DNA of 64,000 nt from Diplosphaera chodatii (taxonomy: Eukaryota; Chlorophyta; Trebouxiophyceae; Prasiolales; Stichococcaceae), in assembly GCA_032358165.1 (NCBI GenBank), contig JAALGY010000028.1, forward strand, positions 868,001-932,000. The letters are read 5' to 3'. Within the stretch, counting starts at the first letter, position 1; each line of letters opens with the position of its first letter. The notes beneath the pieces were generated by a model that searched no databases, was not told where the DNA came from, and saw only the letters and a list, made by a program, of their open reading frames with translations. Shown piece after piece: positions 13,301 to 26,200 of the stretch. A program made the translations under genes and the position numbers.

Positions 13301-16300
13301 CCTGTTCCTACAGCCTCAACATGTGTCTGCGAATGCACACGCCCTTGTCTGCCTGGTCAGCCGCCACACATGTTGCCTGCAGGCGCGCTTTGCGGTGGTG
13401 GACGCGCTGCGCTGCTGGCTGGAGGCCGGCTGGCGCCCGGAGCTGCTGCCGGCCATGTTTGTGGCGGGCGACCAGCCCGCGTCCTTCGACCTGCCGCCCA
13501 CCCTCGCCCAGGTGCCATGGCTTAAACACATCGAGCAGCGTAACGGCGTCCAGTGCGCACTGATTCGGGCATCATACCTGCACACGTCGCAAGCGTTCTC
13601 CTGTCGTCGTCAGTTCTTGCCTATGCATGCGTCATCCAATGCACACGCAGCAAGACGGCGCATCTGATGGCTTTGTCCTCATGGCCCCCAGAGCCCCGGC
13701 GAGATGCTGGCGGCGACGCTGCTGCTGGGCGACCTGTTCCCGGCGGAGTGGCCGCCGCCGGGCGCGGCCCGGCGCCCGGGGCAGCCCCACCCCCCGCCCC
13801 CCGGCATGGCCGCCCGCGCCGCCACTGTGAGCTGCTGACCCTCCTTGAAGCAGCGGCTGCCGTTTCTAGGCTGTGCCGCCGTTGCACAACTGCAGCATAA
13901 TGTGCACCCATGCCTTGCTATGTGCAGCCACGAGCGTGTGCAGTTGGTTGCATCCCGTCGTGCAGCGATACAAAGGTCCTTGAGAAGATGTGCGACTGGT
14001 GCAGGCTGGTGCGCTGGAGGGCGTGACGGGGCCGCTGCAGGGGCTGCTGGCCACGGCGGCCGGCTGCGACGCGCGCATGCTGCGGGCGGCCCTCGTGCGC
14101 CTGACCGCCCGCGCTGCCGGTGGGTCACTGCCCTGCGCACACTGCTGCCCGTGCTGCGGTGGACATCATGGAAGACTTGCCGCTGCCCAGAGTGACTCAG
14201 AGAAGAAGCATCTGCGCACTGTCACCAAAGTCGTGTGCGCTGCACAGGCCTCGGCGGCGGGATGGGGGTGTTTCTGGCGGGCCCGCTGGCGGAGGAGCTG
14301 CGGGGGGCGCCGGCGGCGGAGGCGCCGCTGGCCGCCGCCCGCCGCATCCTGGAGATCCTCGTGCCCCTGGTGTACCGCCCCGCCGTCAAGGTGCGGCCTC
14401 GCTGTGCCGACCTGACCTGAGACATCACCACGTACAATGGGCCAAGCCTGCGTGAACACCGCTGCCGGGTCAATATGCTGCCCGCACGCATATCTGTGGC
14501 ATGCCAGCCAGTCCGTCTGCAAGTTCATATTGAGCTCGCACAGCGTTGGCTGCAGGCGGCGCTCCTGCAGCTGGAGACGGGCGCGGGCTTTGCGCGGCTG
14601 CTGGCGGCCACCGCCTCGCCCGAGGCCATGCACCACCCGGCGTACGACGACACCGAGGCCGCGGCTGTCGCGACCATGGTGTGCCACTGCCCTTGTGCCA
14701 TGTGTCACAACGGACTTGCATCATGCTTTTCCTGAGTGTGAACCATGTGGCATGCGCATTGCTGGACGGCATGTCCAGTAGCAGCTGGTTCATCATACCA
14801 TGGCTTTTCCTTTGGGGTAACAGGTGATGGAGGCCGCCACAGTGCTGCTCAGCCCGGAGGTGTGCCTGGACCCGTCTCTGCCCCCTGAGCAGCGTGCCGT
14901 CGCGGACACGCCACCCCTGCCAGAGGTACGCCTGTCACACCGCCATGCTCATCCCTGAGGAATGTGTTGACTGCATTGTGGGGCCCAACACTGTGGTGCT
15001 TAGCTGTCCCCTGCATCCTATGGCCATCAGCCGTGATGGGCAGAATGCATTGGGGTGGGTTGCACTCCAGTGATGTGTGGGCAGCAGCAGCCGCACAATT
15101 GCACAGTGCTGGCTACTGAATGTCCGCATCCCGTGGCGGCTGCAGGCGGCGTCGCTGGTGGCGGTGGTGCTGGGCTGCCTGCCGCGGCTGGGCAGCTGCG
15201 CGCACATCGCCGCGCGGCTGGTGCGCTCGCTGGCGGCTGGGCGCCCCGGCCGCGCCGCCCTCGCCGGCGGCTCCGGGCGCTGGTGCGATGGGCTCAGAGT
15301 TTAGGTCTTGGCTGCCGCAGCTGTCAATGCCCTCATATAGTCAGCAGCATGGCAAACATGCGCAGCTGGTTAGGTCACTGGCTAGTGGCCGCCGGCGGAC
15401 CCTTGTGCCCAGATGACCCTGATGTTTGCACTCACTCTTTGAGCATGCACATCGCACCCAGAGCAGAAACAAGTGCTTAGCAGTCCAGGCTGAACACACA
15501 AAGAATGCTGTTGGCCTGTAATGTTGGGCTGTGGTGGCTGTTGATGATCACTTAGGTGACATGGGTGGGTTGAGCTGTGTGAGTGATCCCATTCAACAGG
15601 CGCGCTGCAGCGCTCGGGCCCCTGGCGGACCCAGCAGACGCTCCCACGGCCCTGCAGTGGGCGGCCACCCGCCTGTGGCAGCACACTGGTATGCGATGTC
15701 CTCCGTTGCACTGCTTTGACCAATTCACGTCAAAAAGGGTCTGTGACCATGAGCGCCTGCAGATAGCTGCAGTACCTCATCCAGTTGCTGCTCCTGCTTC
15801 CGCAGATGCGGTGCCTGGGGAGCCGGAGGCCATGCGCGGCATCCGCCAGGAGATGGCCTCCGTGTTGCAGGTACCCCTCTGCAGCCATGTGCAGCCATGT
15901 GCTCATCATATTTGTCGCTGATGTCCCTGCTGCTCGTTGAAGTGTCCAAAGCTTTTGCGGTTCATGCTTGTGGCCCGCCGGATGCTTTGGGGCCGTACAC
16001 AAAATGGAGCTTGTGCACTCTGTATTGCAGGCGGCTGCCGTGGCGGCCCTGGATGACGGCGAGCGTGGCGAGGAGGACTTCCAGCAGCACGCGCCGCCGC
16101 CGGCGCCCGCGCGCTTTGCCGCCGCCGTGCAGGCCGCCGTGGCGACTGCGGCCGAGTCTGGCGCGGTTCCCGACAACGGGTGAGTGCCACAAGCAGGTGC
16201 CTGCAATGCATTCTAGCAGCAGACGGCTGCCGTATTCGACTTGGTGTGAGCTCCACGGTGCCCGGCATGCCATCTGCTGAACCTCGTCTTTGCCCTGCAC

Positions 16301-17716
16301 CTGCCGAATGCTCACAGCACAGCAGCCGATGCGCATGCTGGCGTGCAGGCTGGAGACGCCGCTGGCGGCCGCACACGACGCCGCCAGCCGCACCTTCTGG
16401 CGCAACGTCGCTGCGCGCTCAGCCCACGAGCAGGTGCCTGAGGAGAACAAACATTCTTGGGCCTTCTGGCTGTGGGAAGGAATTACAATCCCATGCGATG
16501 CAGCATGGCAGTGCAGCAATGAGGTGCGCGTGCCAGCTCTTTCCGCAGATGTGTTGGGATGTGCACTGCAGGCGTCTGCGTTCGGCGCCGCGCCGGTGGT
16601 GTGGGAGGTGGCCGCCACGCCCAACCCCTCGCCGCTCGCCGCGCACATCCCCGCGGGGCTGGCGCCCGCCCGGCGGCCGCGCTCCGAGCCGCTGTCCGCC
16701 TTCACACGGGCCCGGGCGGAGCCGGCCGCCGCCGCCCGAGGAGCGGCGGCCGCCACGGGTATGCTGTATGCTGGGTTGCACCATGCCATTCTTGGCCTGT
16801 TGCAACTTGCTGTGCAGCACAAGACAAGACCGTGCTGGAAGGCTGGCAAGTGCCATTTGCCGCCGTTGGTTCGCAGGCAAGGAGGAGCAGGCAGCAGAGG
16901 CGGGCGGCAGTGCAGCAGTGAAGGCGGAGGCTGCGGACCTGCCGGGGGCGGACCTGCCGCCCGTCGTCGCACCCTCCAGGTGCCAGCCGAGCCCTGCGTC
17001 ATTGCCGTTCTGCGCATGTGCAGCTGGGCCGACAGCGCGAGGCAGGAGCAAAGAGCAGCCATTACATCAAGCCCCACGAGCGCGTGCCTGCTGAACCTAT
17101 CATGTGACAGCGAGAATCCTGGCGTGCAGGGGCCCCGCGCGGTCGCGGGGCCGCGGCGCCAGCAACCGGCCGTCCTCGATGCACGTCGACGACTTCGAGC
17201 GGCAGAAGGCGGCGGGCGGCCCCCCCGGAGCTCCGGCGGCGGCCGCGCAGCCGCACAGCCACCCGCCGCCGGGCGCCGTCAAGGACGAGCGCCCGGAAAC
17301 CTTCAAGAAGGTGACCTCCTGTCCTTGGAGCCTCCCAACAGACCCCGCTGCCTGCTGGGCCCTTGAGCACTTCGTCGAGCGCCAGCGTCGCACTTGCTGG
17401 CACAGACGACATGACTACCTGAGGCGTCATGACCAACAGCTAGGCTGTGTTTCCCCGAAACGAAGCATCACAGCCGCAGACCTGCTGTGCACGAGTCGGG
17501 GCGCGCAAGGCATCTGCCCATGTTCAGGCGCCGACTGCGTGGTGCCGTGCACACGCGCAGGTGGGCGGCGGCAGCAGGGAGGACAGCGCCAAGGAGGCGA
17601 TCCTGGCCAACCCGGAGGCCGCGGCGGAGCTGTTCCGGGACCCCAAGCGCCTGCAGCGGCTGCTCGAGGAGAACCCGGCCCTGATCTCGGTGCTCAAGTC
17701 TCGCCTGGGCAAATAA
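4347..17716 (+). CDS. VIR: Virilizer homologue (VIR/VIRMA), scaffold of the m6A mRNA methyltransferase complex
   Basis: About 39 exons join in frame over 13.4 kb, giving roughly 2,190 residues; Arabidopsis VIR is similar in size. The N-terminal VIR domain is seen in the exons at 4347-4397 and 4493-4591 (VHFKEPVCVTGIKV) and in VTDELVLRGNFQTLPIAIYG near 5000. A conserved block follows (GCEALLGWW, about 6614). An acidic exon (6853-7359) and RS/SP-rich exons (about 7868-8051 and 8209-8859) come next. The rest, 9000-16400, is Ala/Leu-rich helical repeat with the plant-like signature LLLGDLFPAEWP (about 13720). The C-terminus has NRPSSMHVDDF (exon 17130-17310) and ends at 17716 with a helix, RLQRLLEENPALISVLKSRL (exon 17561-17716). 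VIR holds the MTA-MTB catalytic pair and other subunits together in the nucleus. The start exon is missing from this model and the acceptor of the third exon is uncertain. Confidence 0.93.
6853..8859 (+). other. Acidic plus RS/SP-rich low-complexity block inside Virilizer
   Basis: The exon at 6853-7359 is dense in Asp/Glu (for example DADHDED and EDIYDEVYDEGY) and closes with Arg/Gly and SRSPSRE. The exon near 7868 begins with a Lys/His run (KKSKHKHKDKKRHRSRD). The exon at 8209-8859 contains tandem SPRRRD/G/S units (about 8400-8470) and many SP and RR pairs. All junctions keep phase with the flanking Virilizer exons (phases 1, 1, 1, 2, 2), so this is one protein and not a separate SR gene. 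Confidence 0.8.
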
Positions 17717-18074
17717 TGGTTCTGGTCGCTGTGTCAGGCAATAAAATCGATCAAGCGATCGGTTCATATATAAATGCTCAGTCCTTTGCAATACTGAGGG
17801 GCACTGTGTTGTTCGTGCCTGTAAATGTAGCAATATCCCCATGGAACTGGGCATGGACTGATGGGCCAAACGAGTCGCAGTGGGTCATGGCTGACTGAGA
17901 TATGCACTCATGGCAAGTTGAAGCCCCTGGATCGCGTAAGCCGTCTGTCAAAATGGCCATCTGAGCATACGCATCCCCCAGGGCTGTTTCGGTTCCTCTC
18001 TCAAGTAACGCTGCCACTCCCCTCACAATGTGCCTCGACGCTCCTTGCAGTGCCGCTGCTCAAGTTGGCCAGCT
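17717..18074. other. Convergent 3' region between Virilizer and FKBP
   Basis: This stretch lies between the stop codons of two genes that face each other. It is less GC-rich than the flanking exons and holds no recognisable reading frame. It should contain both 3' untranslated regions. Confidence 0.6.
17820..17824 (+). terminator. Candidate poly(A) signal TGTAA of Virilizer
   Basis: TGTAA is the preferred polyadenylation signal in chlorophyte nuclear genes. This copy is 104 bases after the Virilizer stop codon on the correct strand. The motif is short, so a chance match is possible. Confidence 0.4.
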
Positions 18075-19927
18075 TCACGGTGGCACAGACACCCTGACGA
18101 GCTGCAGCTCGTACTCCAAATCTGCATTGGGTGGGATGACGCCCTGCATATCAACAGTCTTAAGTTTGCAATGATCTTGTTGGCACAGAACACGGCTGGC
18201 GAGATGGCTAGACCAACGGAGTGTTGCAGTGTTTGCACCTCTTTATCTGGCACATGCTCTGTGGGCCGCAGCACGCCACCCTGCAACGGCGTGCCGAGTT
18301 GCTGAATCAAACCTGGCATCACAGCAGTCGCTGGGAATGCACGGAGTAATAGCAGTGTGCACCAGGAGCTGCACTTGCCTTCTCCCCAAAGCCCTGCCTT
18401 GCTGGCACGAACACCCGCCGCTTGCCGCCTGCACAAGTGTTTGCAGGTTACAAGTGACCATGTGATGTGCCAAAACCGCTTCCGGCGTAAGTGGCAGCAT
18501 GCCATGCCACAGCAACAGCTGAGCAACGATTGGCAGCGCTCGAAGCAGCTTGTCCCGAAGACGGGTCGGAACTAACCGCACCTGCCCTCATGGAGAACAG
18601 CGCCTCCTCAGCGCCGGGCGACAGCCCGCCCGTCAGCGGCCGCCGCCCCGTGATGACGACAAGCGGCTTGCCTGTCCTGCTGGTATCGGCAACCAGCTCC
18701 CCATTCGCCTTCAGCCTGCAGCAGGCAGTGCGCACTCGACATGAACTGGAAGATAGAGCCATACACCCCGTACTTGCACCCAATGCAAGGGCACGACAGC
18801 CAGCAGTCCTCAATATATCAACGACTACATGCAGATGGCAGCCGATGCCCGCTGCCGGCAAAGAGGGTACCAGGGTTTGCCAGCTGCGACCACTGCGTCA
18901 GTCATCTGTCGTCCAGCAACTGCAACCCATTAGTTGACGGTCCTCACTTCAGTTCCAGGATCATGAGCAGGCCGGGCGAGGCGCGCTGGCCGCCGCCGCT
19001 GATCAGGTCCACGTACCGCACGCCGCTCGGCAGCACCACCTCCTTTCCATCCTTCACCTCCTGTGCAGGCACACGAGCCACATGTCAAACAGCTGATGCC
19101 GGGATCCCTGCCTCACCATGTGCTGCAGGTGTAGCGCCTGACAAGCAGTCGAAGTGCCCAACTTATTCACTGCCCGGCATCAGCTGCACTGGTTACCTTT
19201 GTTCCCCGCTCATCTGCTGCCACCTCCAACCGCGTCTTGATCTGCAGGCGACCCAAAGGCGGTGTCTTACCCTGCAGGTGTGTGAACACGTATATCCCAC
19301 AGCCGAGCCGTTGCCGAGGCTCCCTGCCAGCAGACACCAGCTGGGATAGCCAGCAGGCAGCCGAGCACCTGCTCCGAGACGACGCCAAAGGTGAGGAAGC
19401 CCAGCCACGCGAGGCCGCCCGCCAGTCCGAAGCGCCGCGTCAGCGTGGAGGCGAACCAGTCGGTGGAGTCGGCCTGCCGCCGGCGCTGCTTCTGCTGCCG
19501 CTGCTGCGCCTCCAGCTGCTGCCGCACTGCCGCGGGTGACTCGGCCCCCGCCTGCTGCGTCGCCCCTTCCGGACCGGGCTCTGCAGCCTCCAGGGGTGTC
19601 GGTCGAAGCTTTCATATGATACCACTGTAGCACCGGGCTTGCACCATGCAATGATGTCGGTGGTGGCACACAGGCGATGATGGGCGCATGCATGCATGTC
19701 ACTGTGAGCAGATTCAAAACTTTCATTCACGTCGATCTGATGGCTTTCCTGCACGTCGCAAGACTGGCAACAGACTCACCCTCGGATGATGCTCGGATGA
19801 TGGTGCGCATCCGCATCGCCTGATGCGCCCGCGGCTGCCGGCACCGCCGTGGACACCCACTCCTGAAAGGCACAATTGACGCCGCACATCGCGCCGATGC
19901 AGCATCCTGCACCACTGGCTGCATCAT
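18075..19927 (-). CDS. FKBP-type peptidyl-prolyl isomerase, chloroplast lumenal type (FKBP17-like)
   Basis: Eight exons (19780-19927, 19369-19580, 19197-19241, 18948-19060, 18582-18715, 18379-18428, 18239-18280, 18075-18143) give 270 residues. The first 49 residues are Arg/Ser/Ala-rich without acidic runs, like a transit peptide. A conserved segment DSTDWFASTLTRRFG is followed by a hydrophobic stretch (GGLAWLGFLTFGVV) and IKTRLEV, as in plant FKBP17 proteins. The PPIase domain follows with LPSGVRYVDL, RRPLTGGLSPGAEEAL, GKRRVFVP and VIPPNADLEYELQLV. Lumenal FKBPs are thought to assist thylakoid protein folding or assembly, and many lack measurable isomerase activity, so function is inferred from family only. 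The intron at 18281-18378 starts with GC. The gene is convergent with Virilizer. Confidence 0.9.
18281..18378 (-). other. GC-AG intron in the FKBP gene
   Basis: The upstream exon ends GAGAAG and the intron opens gcaagtgc. It closes at ttgcag before GGTGGCGTG. Both flanking exons are conserved FKBP sequence and only this donor keeps phase 0. Confidence 0.75.
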
Positions 19928-20546
19928 GCGGCCAACGATCGGTGTTGGTTGCTATGCAGGGTGCGCAGAGCGGTGAGCTCGAGTAAAGTCAGACCGCAAG
20001 TGGCTCAGGGTAGCACGAGGTTATGATCAATAGTGCCCATACAGCAGCTATCTCAGACCGCTCACAATGTCAGGGGTGGACATGAAGCAACAGCACGCTG
20101 CTGCACGACCCGTCCCGGCTGGCATGCTGACCTGGCATGCAAAGCATGACTACACACCGCCATCATCCCGCTTGTTGATGCATAATGCCGTCTGCACGCA
20201 CACCAGAGCATGACTTTGCTGTTGTTTCATGCCACATTGTTCCTGACGATCGATGCTCAGCCCCTGCGACCGCAGAATCGCATGTCCCTGGCACTGTGCA
20301 ACAGCACAATCTCCACCGCACCGCCCCACCGAAATTGACTTGTGCGCAGTCACCCAGTGAACTGCATCGATCGTGCACTTAGTTTGCAGCATCGTGTCAT
20401 GTCACACACCTCGTACAGGAAGAGACGCCGTGCTGCACCATTTTGCACCAGCACATGATCTGGAAACCTCGCGCATCGTTTCTGGGGGATCGAGCACTGG
20501 CGCAACAGAGTGCAGATGGGCGTTATGCATTTCATCGGTGCAGCAG
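19928..20546. other. Divergent intergenic region; 5' exon of the hydrolase gene probably here
   Basis: This region lies upstream of the FKBP gene (minus) and the alpha/beta hydrolase (plus). The first recognised hydrolase exon has no start codon and follows a splice acceptor, so a short first exon should lie in this stretch. I could not place it. No other feature was recognised. Confidence 0.45.
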
Positions 20547-22703
20547 GAGGTGCAAAGCTGGCCCTGCACGATCTGGGCGGCAAGGGTCCGCCGCTTCTCA
20601 TTCTGCACTGCAACAGGCACGATTGTAACGTCAATAATGACAGGAAATTTGTAGCGTAAAAGGGAGCTCAGATTTCATGCAGTGCGCTACAAACATGGCA
20701 AATTGCAAATTGGTTGCTCACCAAGAAATAACTACCACTGATGTATTTCCGGTGGGTGCAGCATCCCTGCGCTTGCGTATCTGCCGCTTGCGGAGGGCCT
20801 CCACGGCACCTTCCACTGCTGGGCGCTGGACCAGAGGGGCCACGGCTGCTCCGCCCATGCGGCGCTGCTGCCGGTGCGCCTGCCTGCGGCTCAGCTGCAT
20901 GCCAACTTTCAAACCTGTGTCATGTGTGGTGCGGAAGGCAATATCCGAATCAAGATTTCGAGCTGCACATATCTCCTTGCGCGCCTGACGCGCTCGCAAG
21001 CGTCTGAGGTCTTGGCATCGACATTCAGAGAGTGTGCTGATCACAGAAGACCAACTCGCTGCATCGTTGGTGCGGACGAACCCTGGAGCACTGATGCCAT
21101 CAAAGCCTTTGCCGTGACCCCGCAGGTAGAGGGTGCACAGCTGGGCAGGGGGGCGGCGCGCCTACCAGCAGAGGCCCTGTGGCCGCAGCTAGATCTGTTA
21201 GTCGGTGATGTCCTCGCGGCTGCCGCCTGGCTGGCTGAGAATGGCGAGCCGGGTGCGATTGCCCTGTACCTGTCCACCTCTCCTGCAGCAGGTTTCCCGT
21301 CACTTTGCAATTTGGGCGCTATGTACCATCATTGGGTTGTATATGTTCTGTTATGAACATGGTTGTGGCACATTGTGCCTTACCACTGACAGATGTATCC
21401 TTTACGGGTTTCCTGTATCAGCTGCATGCACCTGTTGCGAAAACCAGCTGATGGCACATGTATCATCAATGATACCCTGAACACATATCATGTATATCGG
21501 CGCCTGCAGTTCGGGTCTTTGGACACTCGCTGGGCGGTGCGGCAGCTCTTGGAGCAGAAATCAGGCAGCCAGGCACTTTCCAGGCCATGTACCTGTTCGA
21601 GCCAGTGATATATGACGCGTGAGGCTTGTCATGCAAGTGCATGGCGCCAGGTCGGCACAAGTCTTCGAGGCACTGCATCATGCCCATCGAGACCAGAAGT
21701 GACGCCTGGTCTGGGTGACATTGCCAGACAACTGTTCAGCCCATGCTGTGCAGGCACACAGGCAGGGACAACGCAGACTCTGGACTCCTGTCATCATTGG
21801 CTCTCAAGCGGCGCACTCGGTTTGACGACAGGTCGGCTGCAGTGGCAAGCTGGGCCCGAAAGTTGCCTTTCAGCAACTTCGACAGCCGTGCTCTCCAGCT
21901 GTATGCCCAACACGGCCTGCGCGACCTGCCAGGTCTGTTGCAGTGTGTCTGCATAACCACCCATCACCTGTGGTGTGACATGGTCAGGTCATTTCAGCCT
22001 CGTTCCAAGCGCCGAATACTGTCTGCAGGGGGAGGTGTGACACTAGTCACTGATGCGCCAAGGGTTGAAGCGTGGATATACATCCTGATAGGTGAGCGTG
22101 GCAGTCAGCACAGTGATTGACACATCATTGGCGGCCTTTATTTCCCATTCCGGTTGTGTTTATGGTCTGAAGGCGTCGTGGATGCCGTGAGTCCAGCACC
22201 TTGACAGATGGCTGCTTGCGCAGAACCGAACCCTGGACCCCCCCGCTTGAGACTGTTGCAAAATATCTGTTGAACATGATACCTCTGTCATTGCAGAGCC
22301 GTTGGCGATGCGCGCATACCAGCAGCTTGGCGACGTGAGGTGCCCTGTCGTGCTGGCGTGCGGTGGCGGGGGTTCCCCCACGGACTTCATTGATGCAATG
22401 ATGCCCTCAGCAGCTGCACGCACGCCCAATAGTCGGCTGCACAGGTGATAACACATTGCTACCTGTGCAAAGTGTGCCGACCACTGTCCGTGTGATCCGG
22501 TGCTCTCGTGATCTATCCAGAACAAGTGCCATGTAAGCTTTCCTGACTTTCAATATGCATGCAGATTCCAGACGTTGCACCACTTTGGGCCACTGGAGAA
22601 GCCGGCCAGCGTGGCTGAAGATGTATTACAATTCTTCCAAGGAGATCAGAATCGGGCGAAAACAAAGGCTGGCGGCGTGAAGCATGTGCCATCGAAGCTT
22701 TGA
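20547..22703 (+). CDS. Alpha/beta hydrolase-fold protein
   Basis: Eight recognised exons (20547-20616, 20762-20873, 21126-21252, 21510-21618, 21754-21932, 22029-22091, 22297-22444, 22565-22703) encode about 315 residues plus an unlocated start. Motifs run in fold order: HDLGG-x-G-x-PLLILHCN (oxyanion-hole strand), WALDQRGHG, the nucleophile elbow RVFGHSLGGAAAL with the catalytic Ser in exon 21510-21618, and the C-terminal HHFGPLEKP that supplies the catalytic His. The acid residue is not certain. The layout resembles soluble bacterial-type hydrolases of unknown substrate. The join between the first two exons needs a GC donor (gcacga). The first acceptor could also be at 20544. The substrate is unknown. 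Confidence 0.85.
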
Positions 22704-23229
22704 ATGGGTGGACGCACACTGTGTCATGGCACATTTAGGCTCAAAGGGCTGCGAGGTCATCGTGGGCATCGTGACTGCTGATGCATGTAAGTGTGTGTAC
22801 CATAACCATGGTTTCCATTTAGACTTGCCATTCCTGCTGGCGTCTCTAGCCAGCAAACCTCAGCAGCCAAGTCAGCTGTACTGTTGCTACTAGGAGCAAG
22901 CCGAGAACGTCAGGACGATTTGTCTAGCAATTAAGCTCGATAGACAGAGTGTATGATTGCCCTGACAGACGTCCGATCTGCCGCCACTTACCCATGGGTG
23001 GCATGAAACTGTAACCACAGCTGGACACACATCCTGCTTCCCAATCAGCTGCCATGCTCCACCCAGTCGCGCACTGTTGGTTCGGTTTCGCACATGCGAC
23101 GGGCCATATGCATCATCATCACGAGCGTCGCATCGTGTTATGCGTCTCGCAACGCCGCTGAACGCTGCGTGCATGTAAAGGCCTACGTTAGAGCGGGTTT
23201 GCCCGCTCAATCCATCGCAGTCGGCAAAC
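22704..23229. other. Tandem intergenic region, no gene recognised
   Basis: This lies between the hydrolase stop codon and the symplekin start, both on the plus strand. It should hold the 3' untranslated region of one and the promoter of the other. Open frames on the minus strand here show no recognisable domain. Confidence 0.5.
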
Positions 23230-26200
23230 ATGTCGTCCACAAGAGAGCAGGGAGTGCAGCTGCTGAACGATGCCAAGCTTGCTGGAAGCGGCAATGAAAA
23301 GGTGATCCATGTATCAACGGGAACATGCACCGTCCTTGCAATCTAGGTGTGGAAGGCACACACTGCGCCGTGCCGGCAGCTATTGAGGAGTCGTGTTGCT
23401 TGCTTTGGTGAGCAGCATCGCGGATGCTGACAGCACGTGATTACTACAGGTACAAGTGCTCAGGAGCCTCCGGGAGATCGTCGTCAAGAAGGAGCCCGCG
23501 CTGCTGCCGGTGCTTCCTTGTCGGCACCATGCTGCGCTGTCATCCTGCTCTTCCTGTCACTGCCTTCCGCCGTCCGCAGTGCACGCAATCTTACAGCCAC
23601 ATCAACCCGGTGCCCGGGTCATGTGTCTCACTACGGACCAACATCTGGTGCTGTCGCAGGACTTTCTGCCGGATCTGGTGGAGTTCCAGGTGGAGCCGGC
23701 GGCGGCGGTGCGCAAGTACCTGGCTGAGCTGCTGGCCGATGCGGCGGCGGCGGCACCGCGGCCAGGGGTCCTCGCCCCTGCAGCGGCGTGCTTGGGGGCT
23801 CTGGCCACGGACACCGCGGCAGCAGTCGCCAAGGCCGCCATCGCTGCGGCCGCGACGGTCTTCCGCATCGCCTTCTCCATCACTGTGCACCAGGTACAGC
23901 GTCCAGCTGCTTTGGTCAGCACCCGTTGCAGAGGGACAGGGAGTTGCAAGGCAGCCCACCCTGCAGCGGCATGCGTCCGGCTTTGGCTCTCTGGACAGCA
24001 TCCAGGTGCAAAGCAGTTTGCCCGGCTTCCTGGACAGGGCGGCAGGTCGCCGGAGCAGGAGGTTTCAGCGCTGTGGGCCGCCACGGACAGCATGAGGGTG
24101 GCCGTGGTCGGCCTGCTGGGCGGTGGCGGCGCAGGCACACCAGCTCCCGACAGTGTGCGGCTGCAGGCGGTGCGCTTTGCGGAACAGGCGGTTCTGCTGT
24201 ACACCGCGAGCGCCAAGCCTCCGCCGCCGCCTGGTGCCGCGTCGCTCACAGGTGGGCAGAGTCGAGCAGCTCTTGCATTGGTCAGACTCCGCACCTGCGG
24301 CCCCGTTGTAGCCGTGTGCCGCCAAACCTCAAGCGCTGTGGCGTAGATCTGTCGTCCCAAGGTCCGACAATCACACTATACAACAATGGGGCACTCACAC
24401 CGGGCAAAGTCAACATTCACAGGGCCGCCAGGGCCGCTGCCGGCGGACCATGCGCTGCTGAAGCCCGGCCAGCTGCTGTCGGACGGGACGGCAGCGGCGG
24501 CCGCCGTCGCGGGCCTGCTGCGGGCGCCGGGCGTGGAGCGGCTGTCGGGGCCGCTGCGCATCGTGGCCGCCCGGGCGGCCGGGGCGCTGGCGGCGCAGCG
24601 CCCGCGGCTGCTGGGCCGCCTGCTGCCGCCGCTGCTGGCGCTCGCCAAGTCCACCGCCGCCCAGGTCGGCGCCGCCGCATGCGCCCTGCGCGGCCGCGAG
24701 CGCGACAGCACGCATGCCAGCATGTCCCACAGCCGCGGGCTCTAGCTAGAACCGCTATATGAGAGGTCGACTGTCAGGGTCAGTGCAATGTTCAACGCCT
24801 CTATCTGGTGGTCTTGCAGTTGTCGGCAGAGGCCAGCGTGGCAACAGCCAGCACGGCGCGGGCGGTGGCGGACGCCCTGGCCACCGTGGCGAGGGCGGAG
24901 GCGGCCGAGGTGGCGGCGTGGCGGCCGAAGCTCGCAGACGCGCTGGCGGCGCTGGGCGCCGCGGGGGAGGCCGACGCCGCCGCCGCCGCCGAGCGCCTGC
25001 GGGGGTGTGCTTCCCGACGCTGAGCGCCCACTTCCGGATGCCTCCCTCCCCTTGGCCTCCCGACGCAGCTGCGTGCCACCCGTGTGCGTCTTTGTGGCAT
25101 GCTCAACATGCGATGCGAGGTGCCAGTGACCCGTGATGCCATGCCAACACTCGATGGGCGAGCTGCCCGGGATGCGGCGGGTGGTTGCGAATGGTGCGAC
25201 ACGCCTGTCACCGCCTGCGTGCTGGCGGCTTGCAGGTCCAGGCGGCCGGACGGCGAGGGGCAGGGCCCCGCCAAGCGCGTGAAGCTGGAGGCGCCCGCCG
25301 CCAACGGGCACGCACCGCATGCAGGCCCCGACCCGCGGGTGGCGCCCCTGCAGCCCCCTCGCCAGCAGCCAGCGCAGCCATCGCAGCCTGCTCCTCTGGT
25401 GAAGCGCCACCTCAAGCTGGACACGCATGTGGCAGCTGTAAGTTTTGATGCAGTTGCGTCTGGATTCTTCCTGCTCAGCAGGGGACCCCTGTCACCGCTT
25501 TCTGGACGCCCTGCTGCAGTTCATGTGTGGAGGTGGATCGGCTCCTTCAGTGCCAGCACAGCTGAAAAGCCATCACACTCCGTGTCACGCTCAGCATGCT
25601 TCAAGCCAGACGAGGGTGCTTACACATAGGAAGTGTCACCATCCTTGGGTCGCTCGTTACAACAGGAGACGCCACCGCCAGGCGAGCTGGCGCAAACGCA
25701 GTTTGTGCTGGGCGTGCTGCTCGGCAAGGACGACCCGGCGCTGCTGGACGCATACCTGCAGACGCTGGACCCGGGTCTGCTGGCTGACGTCGTCATCGCC
25801 AACATGGCGCAGCTGCCGCCAGCGCCGCCGCCCGATGACGGTGGCCACAGCGGCTCCGGCGGCCTTGCAGGGCTCATGCAGGTGCGCAGCTCGTGCACAC
25901 TGGAGGGTCCGCTGACCACGCGGCAACTTCGACGTCTTGACCGTGAAGTGTACCCAATACAGAACGGTCGTCGTGCTTGGATTCCTACTACCGGACACGC
26001 TCGTGTGTGTTGACCCCGTTTGAATTTGCAGCAGGTGGCTGATGATTGACACAACAATTGATAGTAGATTCCGAGTCAGCCCTCGGCTGGCTGTGACGCC
26101 TACAGTGACTATGACCTGAAGCTGCAGCTGCTCAAACACTATGACCTGCTCGCTCAGCCGCGCAATGGCAGCAGCCTTGCAGCTAACATGTTTCTGCTTC

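Noticed and set aside
15962..17077. 371-codon minus-strand open frame
   Set aside because: It is the shadow of several phase-consistent Virilizer exons on the plus strand and shows no protein family.
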